Below are positions 47,352 to 55,745 of a stretch of 62,409 nucleotides of DNA, piece by piece (the first letter of the stretch is position 1; the number at the start of each line of letters is the position of its first letter). The translations under genes were made by a program, and so were the position numbers. The notes below the pieces were generated by a model, which was given only the letters and a program-made list of their open reading frames with translations, did no database searches and was not told the DNA's origin. Origin of the DNA: a virus. Location: positions 1-62,409 of IMG/VR virus record IMGVR_UViG_3300027607_000105; one strand, 5' to 3'.

Positions 47352-50300
47352 ATGGCGTTTTTCATCGACAATAGTTTGGGTGAGAATTGCACCGGTACCG
47401 GCGAGGGCAGCCTGACACTGCTGTCGTCGAAGTCGCTGCATATACGTTTCTCGGAATCCGACCAGGGTTCGATCGGGGATTCAACCTACTACATGCTGAT
47501 TTCTGCCGATCTCCAATGGGAGATTGGTATCGGCACGCTGGATGCCGCGAACTCGCTGACCCGTGACACGGTGCTCGATTCCTCGAGCGGGGACGCCAAG
47601 ATCAACCTTGGCTCCGGTACCCATGCGGTTTACGGCACCATGCCGGCGTCCAAGATGATCTATGTCAAGGGCGACAACACGATCGGCTTTGCCAACAACT
47701 TCCGGAACACAATCATTGTTGCTGACATCGCGGCGATGCAATTGCTCGACGACATCTCTGATGATCCGGTTTTTGTCCGCGACACCACCAATCAGAAGGG
47801 CGGTCTGTTCGTTTTCAATTCATCCGGTGTCGGTGCTGGCGACGGCAAGGAAACCTTCTCGAGCGGCACGACAAGCGGTCTCTGGGAGCGTGTCAGGTGG
47901 CAGGTTCAGATTCCGCGTCTGCCGGATGACACCAACCTTCTTGATGATGTCATCGCGATCGTCAACTCGATCCCGACCATTCGTGTCGGCGCCTATTCCC
48001 ATGAGATCTTCCATGGCCAGGGTTTCTTCAAAGCCACCTTCAAGACCGGCACAGATTTTAAGGCTTTTGAAAACCCACAGAACTATTGGGCAGACGGCGA
48101 CCTGATCATGTTGCTGGGTGATGAGGCCATCGGTGACACGCCGCCCCGGGTTTATCAATACGATATTGACGGCGACCAGACCGAAGATCGATCCAAGATC
48201 TATGAGCCAACCACGGGCAATGGTCGGCTTGTCTGGGTCGAAGACAGCACGATGTCGGTCACGTTTGGTGATGGCGACACGACACCCTCGATCGCCAAGG
48301 GCAAGGTGTTCAGAACCGCCAACGTCAACATTGAGAATCTGGTTGATGCGCGCGAAGGCGATGCGGTCTACATCGTCAGGGGTTCGCAAGACTGCACGAT
48401 CAAAAACAATTCCAATATCATCACGGGCACCGGTACCGACCTGATCTTGAAAGAAACCGGGCCCTATGCCGTGATCGCAATGAAGGTGCCGGGTCTTGCA
48501 AAATGGGTGATCTTTGGCGGTTCCGGAGGCGGGGCCTCGGGGGCATTTATCCCGGATGCGGTTGCAGATTTCGGCTTGGTGTCGGGTGGCGACAAGACTT
48601 CCAATAAGACGGCCTATGAAAACGCGATCGCGTTCTGCATCACCAACAATCTAAAACGTCTGAACTTTCCGGCCGGCACATACGAAATCGGCGCCCTGAC
48701 ATCAACACTGGAAAATCAAGAGGTCATCCATGTTGGCGAAGGTGCCATTGAGTGGGTCGACGATGGCGACAATATAGCAGGTTTCCTGCAGCCAGCGCCG
48801 ATGCACGTCAGCCAGCTGCCCGACATTACCAACACGCTGAACGCGTCTCATCTACGCCGGATTGAAGAGGCGATCCAATCAGGTACGGCCAATGTCGCCT
48901 TTGTTGGCGATTCCAACGGTGTGGATCCAAGCCAGAACGGCGAGCAGTTTAACAGCGCGGGCTTAATCGACAATCTGGGCTTCACCGTGAAACGAGCGGT
49001 TCATGACGCCTATACCCATGACCGCGATGGAAATTCGATCACGCTCAACTTTGAGAACTTCTCGATCGGCGGCTATGGCTGGCAACAACTGAATGATCCC
49101 GGAACAATTATTGCAGTTGGTGCGAGACCTTGGGCGGCGGATCCCGCGGTGTCCTGGTGGACTAATGTTACCAACTTCACCCCCAACCTTCTGATTATTG
49201 CACTTGGCGGCAATGACGACCTGTCGAATCTCGCCGACATTGACGCGATGGTGACCAAGATCAAGGCAATGACGCCGGTCCCGGATGTGGTGCTTGTAAC
49301 GGAACCATTTGTTTCGACGTCATATGCCTATCAAGACGGGTCCGGCCGGGACGCGGCTTACCGCACAGCCATCAAGGTCCGGAACTATATTCGGATGACG
49401 GCCATCGAGAACGGCTGGGGTCTTATCGATGTCCATCGCTGGCAAGAGATTGTGCAACACGGTCGCGATCCTTTGGAAATCTTCTTCCGGCTGCACTCCG
49501 ACAGCGTCGATATGGATGATCTGATCGGTTCGGTCGACCTGTCGAGCGCGACTGCTGGGCTGACGAACTATCCGACGAAGTTTCACGGGAGCGTCGATTA
49601 CCAGTTTGACGTCGACATGAACACCGCAACCGGGTCGCCATGGATTGAATGCAGGTTGGGCGATACCGATGACAAGCTGCTTCTCAAAAACAACGAGGCG
49701 CAGCTCTGGCGGGATGCGAACTCGAGCGCATCGCTGGTCAAGACTGAGACATTTTCGGCAATCACGTCGACACGTAGAATTCGAGTAATCAGGCGCAATG
49801 ATTACGTCTTTGTCGGGCATCGTGCTCCAAGTGCGTCTGAAGCGGAATACGAAACGCTGCTCGAAGAGTTCCATTACAAAGGACTGGAGACCGCGGCATT
49901 TGAGCCGAAGATAGGGGCTGCACCCATCGGGACGCCAAGCGGATCAACGCTGCTGCTGTTCAATATCCAGATGTACTATCCGGTGTTTCAACGGTTCTGC
50001 CCTAGAGTCACGAACGAAGATGTCTGGGGCACGGAGACGCTCAATCCAATCGGCGGGTCTTTTGACTTCTCGCTCTATTCAAAACCCGATGGCGGCGACG
50101 GCGGCGCTCATCCCAGCGGTCGCGGTGTCCGTGAAGTCTATGGGGTCATCAAGAACTATAATTGGCGCCCTGTCATCGCGACGATCCCGGATGTCACGAT
50201 CGCGGCACCATTTGGGACCTGCGGTCTATGGTTGACCGATGGAACAATCTTTCCTGCGGCACCCTCTACTTATAACCCAGGAGCGGTCCTGCCGCTTGAT

Positions 50301-50666
50301 CATGAAGTCTACAATGTCGGGTCCGCGTTTACTTTGGCGTCAAACGAGTTGACAGCAACGGTGGACGGTTATTTCGATTTGGGTCTGTATGTTCTCCACT
50401 ACAAAAACTCCACCAACTCAGCCATCGCGCCGAAGATCGATTCCGGGTCGGGATTTCAAACACTTGGCGAGCATTACGGATTTAACGATTTCCTCGGCTC
50501 GTTGTCGGCGCAAATCAATCTAGGCGCGCTGCCATATCTACCGAAGGCCATGGGTATCCCGATCTACCTAGAGACAGGCGACAAGGTTCGTGTCGAGTCG
50601 GTGGGAGGCGGGCCAGCAGATGTTATCGAATGGGCGCTGTCGCTGTCGCTGCGCGCGTCGGTTTAA
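47352..50666 (+). CDS. Tail spike 2 with SGNH hydrolase domain
   Basis: 1104 residues. The N-terminal 105 (AFFIDNSLGENCTGTGEGSL, LTRDTVLDSSSGDAKINLGS) repeat the anchor of fibre 1. A beta-helix start near residue 400 (VADFGLVSGGDKTSNKTAYE) follows. From about 515 there is an SGNH hydrolase: FVGDSNGVDPS (Ser), GGYGWQQLN (Gly), ALGGNDDLS (Asn), LIDVHRWQE (Asp/His). It probably deacylates capsule or O-antigen. A C1q/jelly-roll-like tip ends the protein. Confidence 0.82.
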   Translation: MAFFIDNSLGENCTGTGEGSLTLLSSKSLHIRFSESDQGSIGDSTYYMLISADLQWEIGIGTLDAANSLTRDTVLDSSSGDAKINLGSGTHAVYGTMPASKMIYVKGDNTIGFANNFRNTIIVADIAAMQLLDDISDDPVFVRDTTNQKGGLFVFNSSGVGAGDGKETFSSGTTSGLWERVRWQVQIPRLPDDTNLLDDVIAIVNSIPTIRVGAYSHEIFHGQGFFKATFKTGTDFKAFENPQNYWADGDLIMLLGDEAIGDTPPRVYQYDIDGDQTEDRSKIYEPTTGNGRLVWVEDSTMSVTFGDGDTTPSIAKGKVFRTANVNIENLVDAREGDAVYIVRGSQDCTIKNNSNIITGTGTDLILKETGPYAVIAMKVPGLAKWVIFGGSGGGASGAFIPDAVADFGLVSGGDKTSNKTAYENAIAFCITNNLKRLNFPAGTYEIGALTSTLENQEVIHVGEGAIEWVDDGDNIAGFLQPAPMHVSQLPDITNTLNASHLRRIEEAIQSGTANVAFVGDSNGVDPSQNGEQFNSAGLIDNLGFTVKRAVHDAYTHDRDGNSITLNFENFSIGGYGWQQLNDPGTIIAVGARPWAADPAVSWWTNVTNFTPNLLIIALGGNDDLSNLADIDAMVTKIKAMTPVPDVVLVTEPFVSTSYAYQDGSGRDAAYRTAIKVRNYIRMTAIENGWGLIDVHRWQEIVQHGRDPLEIFFRLHSDSVDMDDLIGSVDLSSATAGLTNYPTKFHGSVDYQFDVDMNTATGSPWIECRLGDTDDKLLLKNNEAQLWRDANSSASLVKTETFSAITSTRRIRVIRRNDYVFVGHRAPSASEAEYETLLEEFHYKGLETAAFEPKIGAAPIGTPSGSTLLLFNIQMYYPVFQRFCPRVTNEDVWGTETLNPIGGSFDFSLYSKPDGGDGGAHPSGRGVREVYGVIKNYNWRPVIATIPDVTIAAPFGTCGLWLTDGTIFPAAPSTYNPGAVLPLDHEVYNVGSAFTLASNELTATVDGYFDLGLYVLHYKNSTNSAIAPKIDSGSGFQTLGEHYGFNDFLGSLSAQINLGALPYLPKAMGIPIYLETGDKVRVESVGGGPADVIEWALSLSLRASV

Positions 50667-50696
50667 TCCGGACAGTTGAAATTAGGATTATTCATC

Positions 50697-50717
50697 GCCG
50701 CAAGAGCGGCTTTTTTT
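50697..50717 (+). terminator. Terminator after tail spike 2
   Basis: GCCGC-AAGA-GCGGC followed by seven T, between the tail and lysis blocks. Confidence 0.75.
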
Positions 50718-50731
50718 ATGGGAAAACAAAA

Positions 50732-50989
50732 ATGAGCGAAGATCAATCGCCCCAGGACATCACGCACCGGGACCTCTACGTGAAGATAGGCGAGGTCGGT
50801 GTCAAGATCGACAACCTTGAAAAGAAGGTGGATCACAACGCCGAGCACATCGATCAACTGAAGGAAAAGCAGGATGAGCGAACAGGCGTGGAGAAGGTTG
50901 CCAAGTGGTTGATCGGAATCGGCGCCGGCTTTGTTACGGGGCTTATCACCGTCCTTTATAAGTGGTGGCTAGACGGCGGGAGCAATTGA
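50732..50989 (+). CDS. XhlA-like membrane protein
   Basis: 85 residues from the ATG at 50732. A coiled coil (DLYVKIGEVGVKIDNLEKKV) is followed by one membrane helix (WLIGIGAGFVTGLITVLYKW). This is the layout of XhlA/hemolysin-like lysis accessory proteins, which assist the holin. The next reading frames are the relic peptide and the endolysin. Confidence 0.72.
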   Translation: MSEDQSPQDITHRDLYVKIGEVGVKIDNLEKKVDHNAEHIDQLKEKQDERTGVEKVAKWLIGIGAGFVTGLITVLYKWWLDGGSN

Positions 50990-50990
50990 G

Positions 50991-51047
50991 ATGGAATACA
51001 TCACGAACCCAGTTGACTGGGATGCTTCACGCTGGCCGGCGCCATGA
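50991..51047 (+). CDS. 18-residue peptide, possible peptidase relic
   Basis: MEYITNPVDWDASRWPAP, stop overlapping the endolysin start as ATGA. The NPxDWDxxRWP segment resembles the N-terminus of M15-type peptidases of alphaproteobacterial phages. It may be the remnant of an older endolysin gene replaced by the lysozyme, retained for translational coupling. Confidence 0.35.
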   Translation: MEYITNPVDWDASRWPAP

Positions 51048-51562
51048 CACGCGCTATCAATGCAGAGGGGCTTGATCTCATTAAAGAGTTCGAGGGGCTG
51101 CGGCTGCGCGCTTATCAGGATTCTGTCGGTGTCTGGACCATTGGCTATGGACACACGAAGACTGCCGCACCTGGGCAGGAGATCACAGAGGCTCAAGCCG
51201 AAGATCTCTTGCGCGAAGACCTGCGCGAAGCCGAGGGCTATGTCCGTCAGTTCGTCACGGTACCGCTGAACGACAACGAATTCAGCGCGCTGGTGTCATG
51301 GGTTTTCAATCTTGGCGTTGGGAACTTGAAGCGATCGACAATGCTTTGGAAGCTGAACGCGGGGGACCGGCAAGGCGCAGCCGACGAAATGCTGAAATGG
51401 GTTTTTGCGGGCGGCGTTCGTTTGGACGGCTTGAAGCGCCGCCGCAAAGCCGAACGAGAACTTTTCTTAAAACCAGAGGTGAAATCATGCGACGATTCAT
51501 CATCGCGGCCTTGGCCGTGGTTACTGCGACATTTGCGCAGGCGCAAGAACCGGAAGAAGTAG
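51044..51562 (+). CDS. Endolysin, GH24 lysozyme
   Basis: 172 residues. KEFEGLRLRAYQDSVGVWTI then GYGHTKTA holds the Glu-Asp-Thr catalytic triad of phage lysozymes. SALVSWVFNLGVGNLKRSTM is the second conserved region. The last 25 residues (SSSRPWPWLLRHLRRRKNRK) are basic and overlap the next gene's signal peptide in another frame, so they may be an extension rather than a domain. No signal anchor is seen, so a holin should release it. Confidence 0.93.
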   Translation: MTRAINAEGLDLIKEFEGLRLRAYQDSVGVWTIGYGHTKTAAPGQEITEAQAEDLLREDLREAEGYVRQFVTVPLNDNEFSALVSWVFNLGVGNLKRSTMLWKLNAGDRQGAADEMLKWVFAGGVRLDGLKRRRKAERELFLKPEVKSCDDSSSRPWPWLLRHLRRRKNRKK

Positions 51563-53352
51563 AGCGGCTTTCGGATAAGCAGCTACGGCAGAGGATCAAT
51601 TATAACATTGCGCGTTTGGAGAATCTAATTGACGAGGCACGCGCGGCGATAGGTCATAACGACGATGTGCTGGCCGAATTAAATGCTCGCATCGAGCAGG
51701 CCGAAGCGACCGAGCCGCCGACAGATCCGGTTGACCCTCCTGTCGAGCCGCCAGTCGAGCCACCGGTTGTCACGGATGGTCTAGCCGTGATGCTGACATT
51801 CCCAAGCGGTGAGGTTCTTTCATTCAGCCAAGAAGATGCTCGTTGTTTCGAGAATTGGGTAGGTGAGAATTTCAGCCAAGCTAATTGCAGGGCGTCTGAT
51901 GGTTTTTGGCATGTCTCATTCCGGCCTGATACTACATCTGATCGGATTGAAGTTGTTGTTGAACTTGGGCATGTGACGAATGATGTTGACGCGCCCTTCA
52001 CGTCAACGGGCTATAACTTCGCGCTGACCAAAGACGGCGAGACCATTGCCGAAGAGAGTATCCCGTTTCATTTCTGGGGTGGACGCTGGCGCTGGCAATC
52101 GGAAGAAAGGCCGATCCTAAAATCCTGCGCGGACATCGCGGATGATCCGTTTTTACCTCAACTTGAAAAAGCAACGCTTGGTCATGATCCCGGCGTTGAG
52201 CCTGTCTATTCTGGACCATTTACAATGCCGGAGTTCGCGCGAGGCATGGGCAATGGTGGCGAGCGGCAAGACATCGGTGTGGTCACCGGTTGGTCTGCCT
52301 CTTGTTTGCTTGGCGGCGCAATGACAGAGGAACACTTGATCGCGTTGGCCGCGGACTATTCGGCGGTTCCGGTTCACCATTTCCGTTTGCCGACCGGCGA
52401 GATGCTGGACATTACCCAAGAGGAGTTTAAGAACCACAATTTTCACAGCAGCTCGAAGGGCCAGCCGTCCTATATCGCCATGGAGGGCGTCAGCTCAGAG
52501 GATTATCCCACCTTCGTTAAGCGCGATACAGCCCATCACCCGAGCCTCTTCTACATCCCGTTTCTGTTGACCGGCGATCCATTTTGGTTGGAAGAGCTAC
52601 AGTATGTCACGCAAGGCCACTTGCTTTCCAGCAATTGGGACCGGAACAACAACGATGCCGGCCAACACCTCGCGATCCTCAAGGGTCAAATGCGCGGCTT
52701 TGCTTGGGGATACCGGGACGTATTGCACGCCCATTATCTGACACCGGAGAATGCGCCGGACTGGCTGCACTCAAAGGCCTACTATGACAAGCTTCTCGAC
52801 GATGTCCTGGTCGAATTGAACGCCATCATGAACGATACGGGCAGCGATACCAGGGCGATTCAGCGTCAGCGCTTCAATATTATGTGGTCCAATTCCGGTT
52901 GGCTGACAGCCATGTGGATGCAGGATTTTAACGTGAGTGTTTGGGGGCTTGGCGTGCGCGCAGGTTACGAGCAGTTCCGGCCCTGGTTTGAATGGTTGTT
53001 GGTGTCGGCAAATGAGAGGACAAAAGACAACGGCTGGGACCAGCGCGTCCCGTCATTCTACAATGTCGATAACAGAGTGATGGATTTCACCGCCGCCAAC
53101 AATTGGTCGGAGCTATTCCCGGTCTGGCGGTCTGCCTATCCAGATCGCTTTTCGGATCAATGGCCGGAGGGCTCATACTGGGCCACACGCGATCAGTATT
53201 CTGGCTATGCCGAGTATGTCTATGGCGGTCTCGTTGTCGCTGAGTGGCTGGGCTACGACGTGCCTGGGCTCGATTATCTGGACAATGCGCGCGCCGAGAA
53301 AGAGGCGTTGGGCGCAAAGAAGACTTACGATAAATGGAGCTTCCAGCGATGA
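51487..53352 (+). CDS. Secreted protein with possible polysaccharide-lyase fold
   Basis: 621 residues from the ATG at 51487. Signal peptide MRRFIIAALAVVTATFAQAQ. A helix (residues 30-70) and a Pro-rich linker (PPTDPVDPPVEPPVEPPVVT) precede a beta domain (90-190). The remainder is helical and rich in Trp, His and Tyr (DTAHHPSLFYIPFLLTGDPF, LSSNWDRNNNDAGQHLAILK), like an alpha/alpha toroid of polysaccharide lyases. It lies within the lysis block. It could digest host polysaccharide at lysis or in the lysogen. Confidence 0.6.
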   Translation: MRRFIIAALAVVTATFAQAQEPEEVERLSDKQLRQRINYNIARLENLIDEARAAIGHNDDVLAELNARIEQAEATEPPTDPVDPPVEPPVEPPVVTDGLAVMLTFPSGEVLSFSQEDARCFENWVGENFSQANCRASDGFWHVSFRPDTTSDRIEVVVELGHVTNDVDAPFTSTGYNFALTKDGETIAEESIPFHFWGGRWRWQSEERPILKSCADIADDPFLPQLEKATLGHDPGVEPVYSGPFTMPEFARGMGNGGERQDIGVVTGWSASCLLGGAMTEEHLIALAADYSAVPVHHFRLPTGEMLDITQEEFKNHNFHSSSKGQPSYIAMEGVSSEDYPTFVKRDTAHHPSLFYIPFLLTGDPFWLEELQYVTQGHLLSSNWDRNNNDAGQHLAILKGQMRGFAWGYRDVLHAHYLTPENAPDWLHSKAYYDKLLDDVLVELNAIMNDTGSDTRAIQRQRFNIMWSNSGWLTAMWMQDFNVSVWGLGVRAGYEQFRPWFEWLLVSANERTKDNGWDQRVPSFYNVDNRVMDFTAANNWSELFPVWRSAYPDRFSDQWPEGSYWATRDQYSGYAEYVYGGLVVAEWLGYDVPGLDYLDNARAEKEALGAKKTYDKWSFQR

Positions 53353-53885
53353 ACTGGAAAAAGACATTCAAAGCGATCGCCAAAACCGCATTTCCAACCA
53401 TTGCGACGGGACTCCTCGGTCCAGCCGGCGGCACCGTTGCGGCGATCGTGGCGCCGGCAATCTTCGGCGATGACGAAAAGCGATCACCGGAAGAGATCGC
53501 CGAATACATCCTGGAGCATCAGAGTCCGGAATTGTTTCTGAAGCTCAAAGAGCTGGAAATCCAGGTTAAGCGCGACTTACGGCATATGGATATTGATGTC
53601 TTCGCTTTGGAGGTTGAGAATCAGAAGTCAGCCCGGGACATGTACGAGAAGACCCGGACGATCATGGTGCCGGTGTTGGCGGTGACAATCGTTGTGGGTT
53701 TCTTCGGTCTGGCTGCTTTGTTCACTTGGGCCGTGCTGATTGCCGATAAACCGATCCCGGAGTCGACACAATTGGGCATGATCATTTCAGCGGTGATGGC
53801 TTCGCTCTATGCGGTGATCAACTTCTTTTTCGGGTCAAGCTTGGGCTCAAAGGAAAAGACGGGGTTACTTGATCGTCAGCCCTGA
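53349..53885 (+). CDS. Holin, 3TM type
   Basis: 178 residues from the ATG at 53349, overlapping the upstream stop. Hydrophobic segments are TIATGLLGPAGGTVAAIVAP near the N-terminus, IMVPVLAVTIVVGFFGLAAL and IISAVMASLYAVINFFFGSS in the C-terminal half. The order and a charged central helix match the 3TM holin family. It should time lysis by pore formation. Confidence 0.8.
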   Translation: MNWKKTFKAIAKTAFPTIATGLLGPAGGTVAAIVAPAIFGDDEKRSPEEIAEYILEHQSPELFLKLKELEIQVKRDLRHMDIDVFALEVENQKSARDMYEKTRTIMVPVLAVTIVVGFFGLAALFTWAVLIADKPIPESTQLGMIISAVMASLYAVINFFFGSSLGSKEKTGLLDRQP

Positions 53886-54217
53886 TAGTCGAAGTCAAGA
53901 TCCGGCAACTCAGCAATCACCTGTGCGACGATGCGGTCTTTCACACCTTGACAGGGCCAGCCGCCATCGATTTCCAAAGTGATGGTCTGATCGCTTCCCA
54001 CCTTCTTAGCAAGCCGTTCAACGGTCTTAATCGTGTCATCGACAGTGATCTGCATTTGATCCCACAGAGTCAACAATTCCGACAACACGGCTGGAGGCGG
54101 GTCATGACGACCGCTTGACCAGCTTTTCACGGTATCAATCCGTGCGTCTAAAAAGTCGGCGGCCTCTTGGTTTGAGAGGCCGACCAGATCTTTTAATAGT
54201 TTGAATTGGGATGTCAT
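53876..54217 (-). CDS. HTH protein, Aca-like position
   Basis: 113 residues from the ATG at 54217. The HTH is LLKDLVGLSNQEAADFLDAR then IDTVKSWSSGRHDPPPAV, with a C-terminal helix and strand that may dimerise. It is the second gene of a leftward pair, and the shared promoter (54576-54604) has an inverted repeat in its spacer. This is the layout of anti-CRISPR-associated regulators. It is convergent with the holin gene, overlapping it by 10 nt. Confidence 0.65.
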   Translation of the reverse strand: MTSQFKLLKDLVGLSNQEAADFLDARIDTVKSWSSGRHDPPPAVLSELLTLWDQMQITVDDTIKTVERLAKKVGSDQTITLEIDGGWPCQGVKDRIVAQVIAELPDLDFDYQG

Positions 54218-54519
54218 GCGAGCACTGGCGCGATGCTGCAATTGTGGCCCAGTTCAGGGTGATCGGCCCAACCCTCAACCGCTTCGTTGAACGCTGCGCT
54301 CTGTATCCGATCAACCATTGCTAGGGCGTCTTGATCGGCTGACTCGTCTTCCATCTGATTTTTCAAAGCCACCCAAACGCGGGCGGCGTCCGAAGCCGAT
54401 AGATTTCTGATCGCCATTTCCATTGCGTTGCTGGCAACTTCTGCCGCTCGGTGATCTGACCAGTCCATCGTGTCAATGATGAACTCTAAGCTGTGTACTG
54501 TGATGATTTCTTCTGACAT
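54214..54519 (-). CDS. Small acidic protein, anti-CRISPR candidate by position
   Basis: 101 residues, acidic and helical (EFIIDTMDWSDHRAAEVASN, ARVWVALKNQMEDESADQDA). No family is recognised. It is cotranscribed, upstream, with an HTH repressor-like gene and overlaps it by 4 nt. By guilt by association it is a candidate anti-CRISPR or other counter-defence protein, but the sequence alone does not show this. Confidence 0.55.
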   Translation of the reverse strand: MSEEIITVHSLEFIIDTMDWSDHRAAEVASNAMEMAIRNLSASDAARVWVALKNQMEDESADQDALAMVDRIQSAAFNEAVEGWADHPELGHNCSIAPVLA

Positions 54520-54575
54520 TTCTAGGTCTCCTTACCTCTTGCGGTTGGCTATCCATCCGCGTTGTTGATGATCTA

Positions 54576-54604
54576 GATCTACACTAAAGGTGTAGAGGTG
54601 TCAA
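54576..54604 (-). promoter_or_regulatory. Promoter of the acr-aca-like pair
   Basis: On the minus strand -35 TTGACA (54599-54604), 17-bp spacer, -10 TAGATC (54576-54581). The inverted repeat CTACAC-TAAAG-GTGTAG (54579-54595) fills the spacer, placed for autorepression by the HTH protein. Confidence 0.65.
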
Positions 54605-54636
54605 GGACCTTATTTGCAAAACCTGTCAGTAGATTC

Positions 54637-54664
54637 TTGACGGTTCCCGATGTCGGGATAATGT
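54637..54664 (+). promoter_or_regulatory. Leaderless promoter with the TCCCGATGTCGGGA site
   Basis: -35 TTGACG (54637-54642), 16-bp spacer, -10 TAATGT (54659-54664). TTCCCGATGTCGGGA (54644-54658) fills the spacer. The expected start is 1-2 nt from the ATG at 54669, as at PR. Confidence 0.6.
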
Positions 54665-54668
54665 TGCT

Positions 54669-54974
54669 ATGTCCGAGTGCAGGGGTGTCAGGGAAACGCT
54701 CCATATGTGGACACACCGTCAGAAGTGGGCCGGGGGCGACCCGGATCAAAGAACCGTATTAAAAGGCAACCTCGTTGCTGGATATATCGCTAGGCTCTCA
54801 TTTGGGCCCAACCGTGGCCAGTGGCAGTGGTATGGAGCTTGGGCCGCGCAAGGCAACTCCGGCATTGTAGAGTCTCAGGATCAAGCCCTAACAGCGATCA
54901 GGACCCGTTTTGACGAACTTGAGAAGACAGATCGGGATCGGCTGGAGTGCTATCGTGAGAGGCCTTATGGGTAG
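54669..54974 (+). CDS. Hypothetical protein from a leaderless mRNA
   Basis: 101 residues (MSECRGVRETLHMWTHRQKW). It contains GNLVAGYIARLSFGPNRGQW then QWYGAWAAQGNSGIVESQDQ, and a charged C-terminal helix. The sequence is strand-rich with many Trp. No SD is present. It is divergent from the acr-aca-like pair and its last 77 bp overlap the leftward gene at 54898. Function unknown. Confidence 0.65.
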   Translation: MSECRGVRETLHMWTHRQKWAGGDPDQRTVLKGNLVAGYIARLSFGPNRGQWQWYGAWAAQGNSGIVESQDQALTAIRTRFDELEKTDRDRLECYRERPYG

Positions 54975-55221
54975 ATCGTCCTGGTCGCTTGTCATCTCGT
55001 GGCGTCCAGGGGAAGTCTGACCAAAATAACTTTCTAATGCGCACGGCCAGCCGCTTGTGACTCTGTAAAACCTTCGCTTCAGCAGATAAGAACAGCGTGG
55101 GCGTAGGGTCTGCTAAGTAGGTGGTCACTGCATGAATCCGGCTTAGTTCACGCAAAACATCAAAAGCCTCAGCGTTCTTATCTTTTGCAATCTCCGTTAC
55201 GACAGTCTCTTTCTCACTCAC
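54898..55221 (-). CDS. Hypothetical protein, last gene of the right cluster
   Basis: 107 residues (MSEKETVVTEIAKDKNAEAF). The first 75 form an amphipathic helical region (ELSRIHAVTTYLADPTPTLF) and the C-terminus is low complexity (RSTHKASHDSTPADPDLSSQ), partly antisense to the rightward gene. Function unknown. Confidence 0.55.
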   Translation of the reverse strand: MSEKETVVTEIAKDKNAEAFDVLRELSRIHAVTTYLADPTPTLFLSAEAKVLQSHKRLAVRIRKLFWSDFPWTPRDDKRPGRSTHKASHDSTPADPDLSSQVRQNGS

Positions 55222-55492
55222 TCTTCATCTCCCGTTCTTTCTCAGCCAGCATGGCTCGCCACGTATCTCTGATAGCTGACCGATCATAGTGCTTAGGGAA
55301 CCCCCCGGCCTCTGCCATGGTGTCGCTCACCTCCCTCAGCTCCTCAAAGACGGCCTCTATTATCTTTTGGGACGGGTACTTGTGGCACTCCCAGTTTTTC
55401 ATACCGGGAATAAAGTGGGATAGTTGGCCGTCTGGGTCATCGCCATCCACCTGACTCGAAATGATCCGGCAGATCTTTTCATTCAGCGTCAT
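55214..55492 (-). CDS. Hypothetical protein
   Basis: 92 residues (MTLNEKICRIISSQVDGDDP), helical with several Trp and Cys (HFIPGMKNWECHKYPSQKII). It overlaps both neighbours by a few bases. Function unknown. Confidence 0.6.
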   Translation of the reverse strand: MTLNEKICRIISSQVDGDDPDGQLSHFIPGMKNWECHKYPSQKIIEAVFEELREVSDTMAEAGGFPKHYDRSAIRDTWRAMLAEKEREMKSE

Positions 55493-55745
55493 CCTTCACC
55501 TCCAGTGCTTTAGCCTGATCAACGAGTGAGCGAATCTTGTTGTGAAACGGACTGTCTTTGTGAATTTCGTTGATGCAATCCAACAGTCTGTCCATCTCTT
55601 TCAAACACTCCATCGCCTTGGCGTTGAGGTCGGCTTGTCGTTCTTGAGTGAGCAAAGTCTCATCGCCAAACATAGCTTTCTGTTGTCCCGGCGAAAGCTG
55701 TTGCCACAGCTCGCCAATCTGCTTTTCGTTTGAGTGTCTACTCAC
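55479..55745 (-). CDS. Hypothetical coiled-coil protein
   Basis: 88 residues from a GTG at 55745 overlapping the upstream stop (reading MSRHSNEKQIGELWQQLSPG). The C-terminal half is a coiled coil (AMECLKEMDRLLDCINEIHK). A longer in-frame form from 55826 would lie inside the upstream gene. Function unknown. Confidence 0.6.
   Translation of the reverse strand: MSRHSNEKQIGELWQQLSPGQQKAMFGDETLLTQERQADLNAKAMECLKEMDRLLDCINEIHKDSPFHNKIRSLVDQAKALEVKDDAE

Noticed and set aside
49320-49874. 184-codon minus-strand frame in the tail spike gene
   Set aside because: Antisense shadow without SD, promoter or motif.
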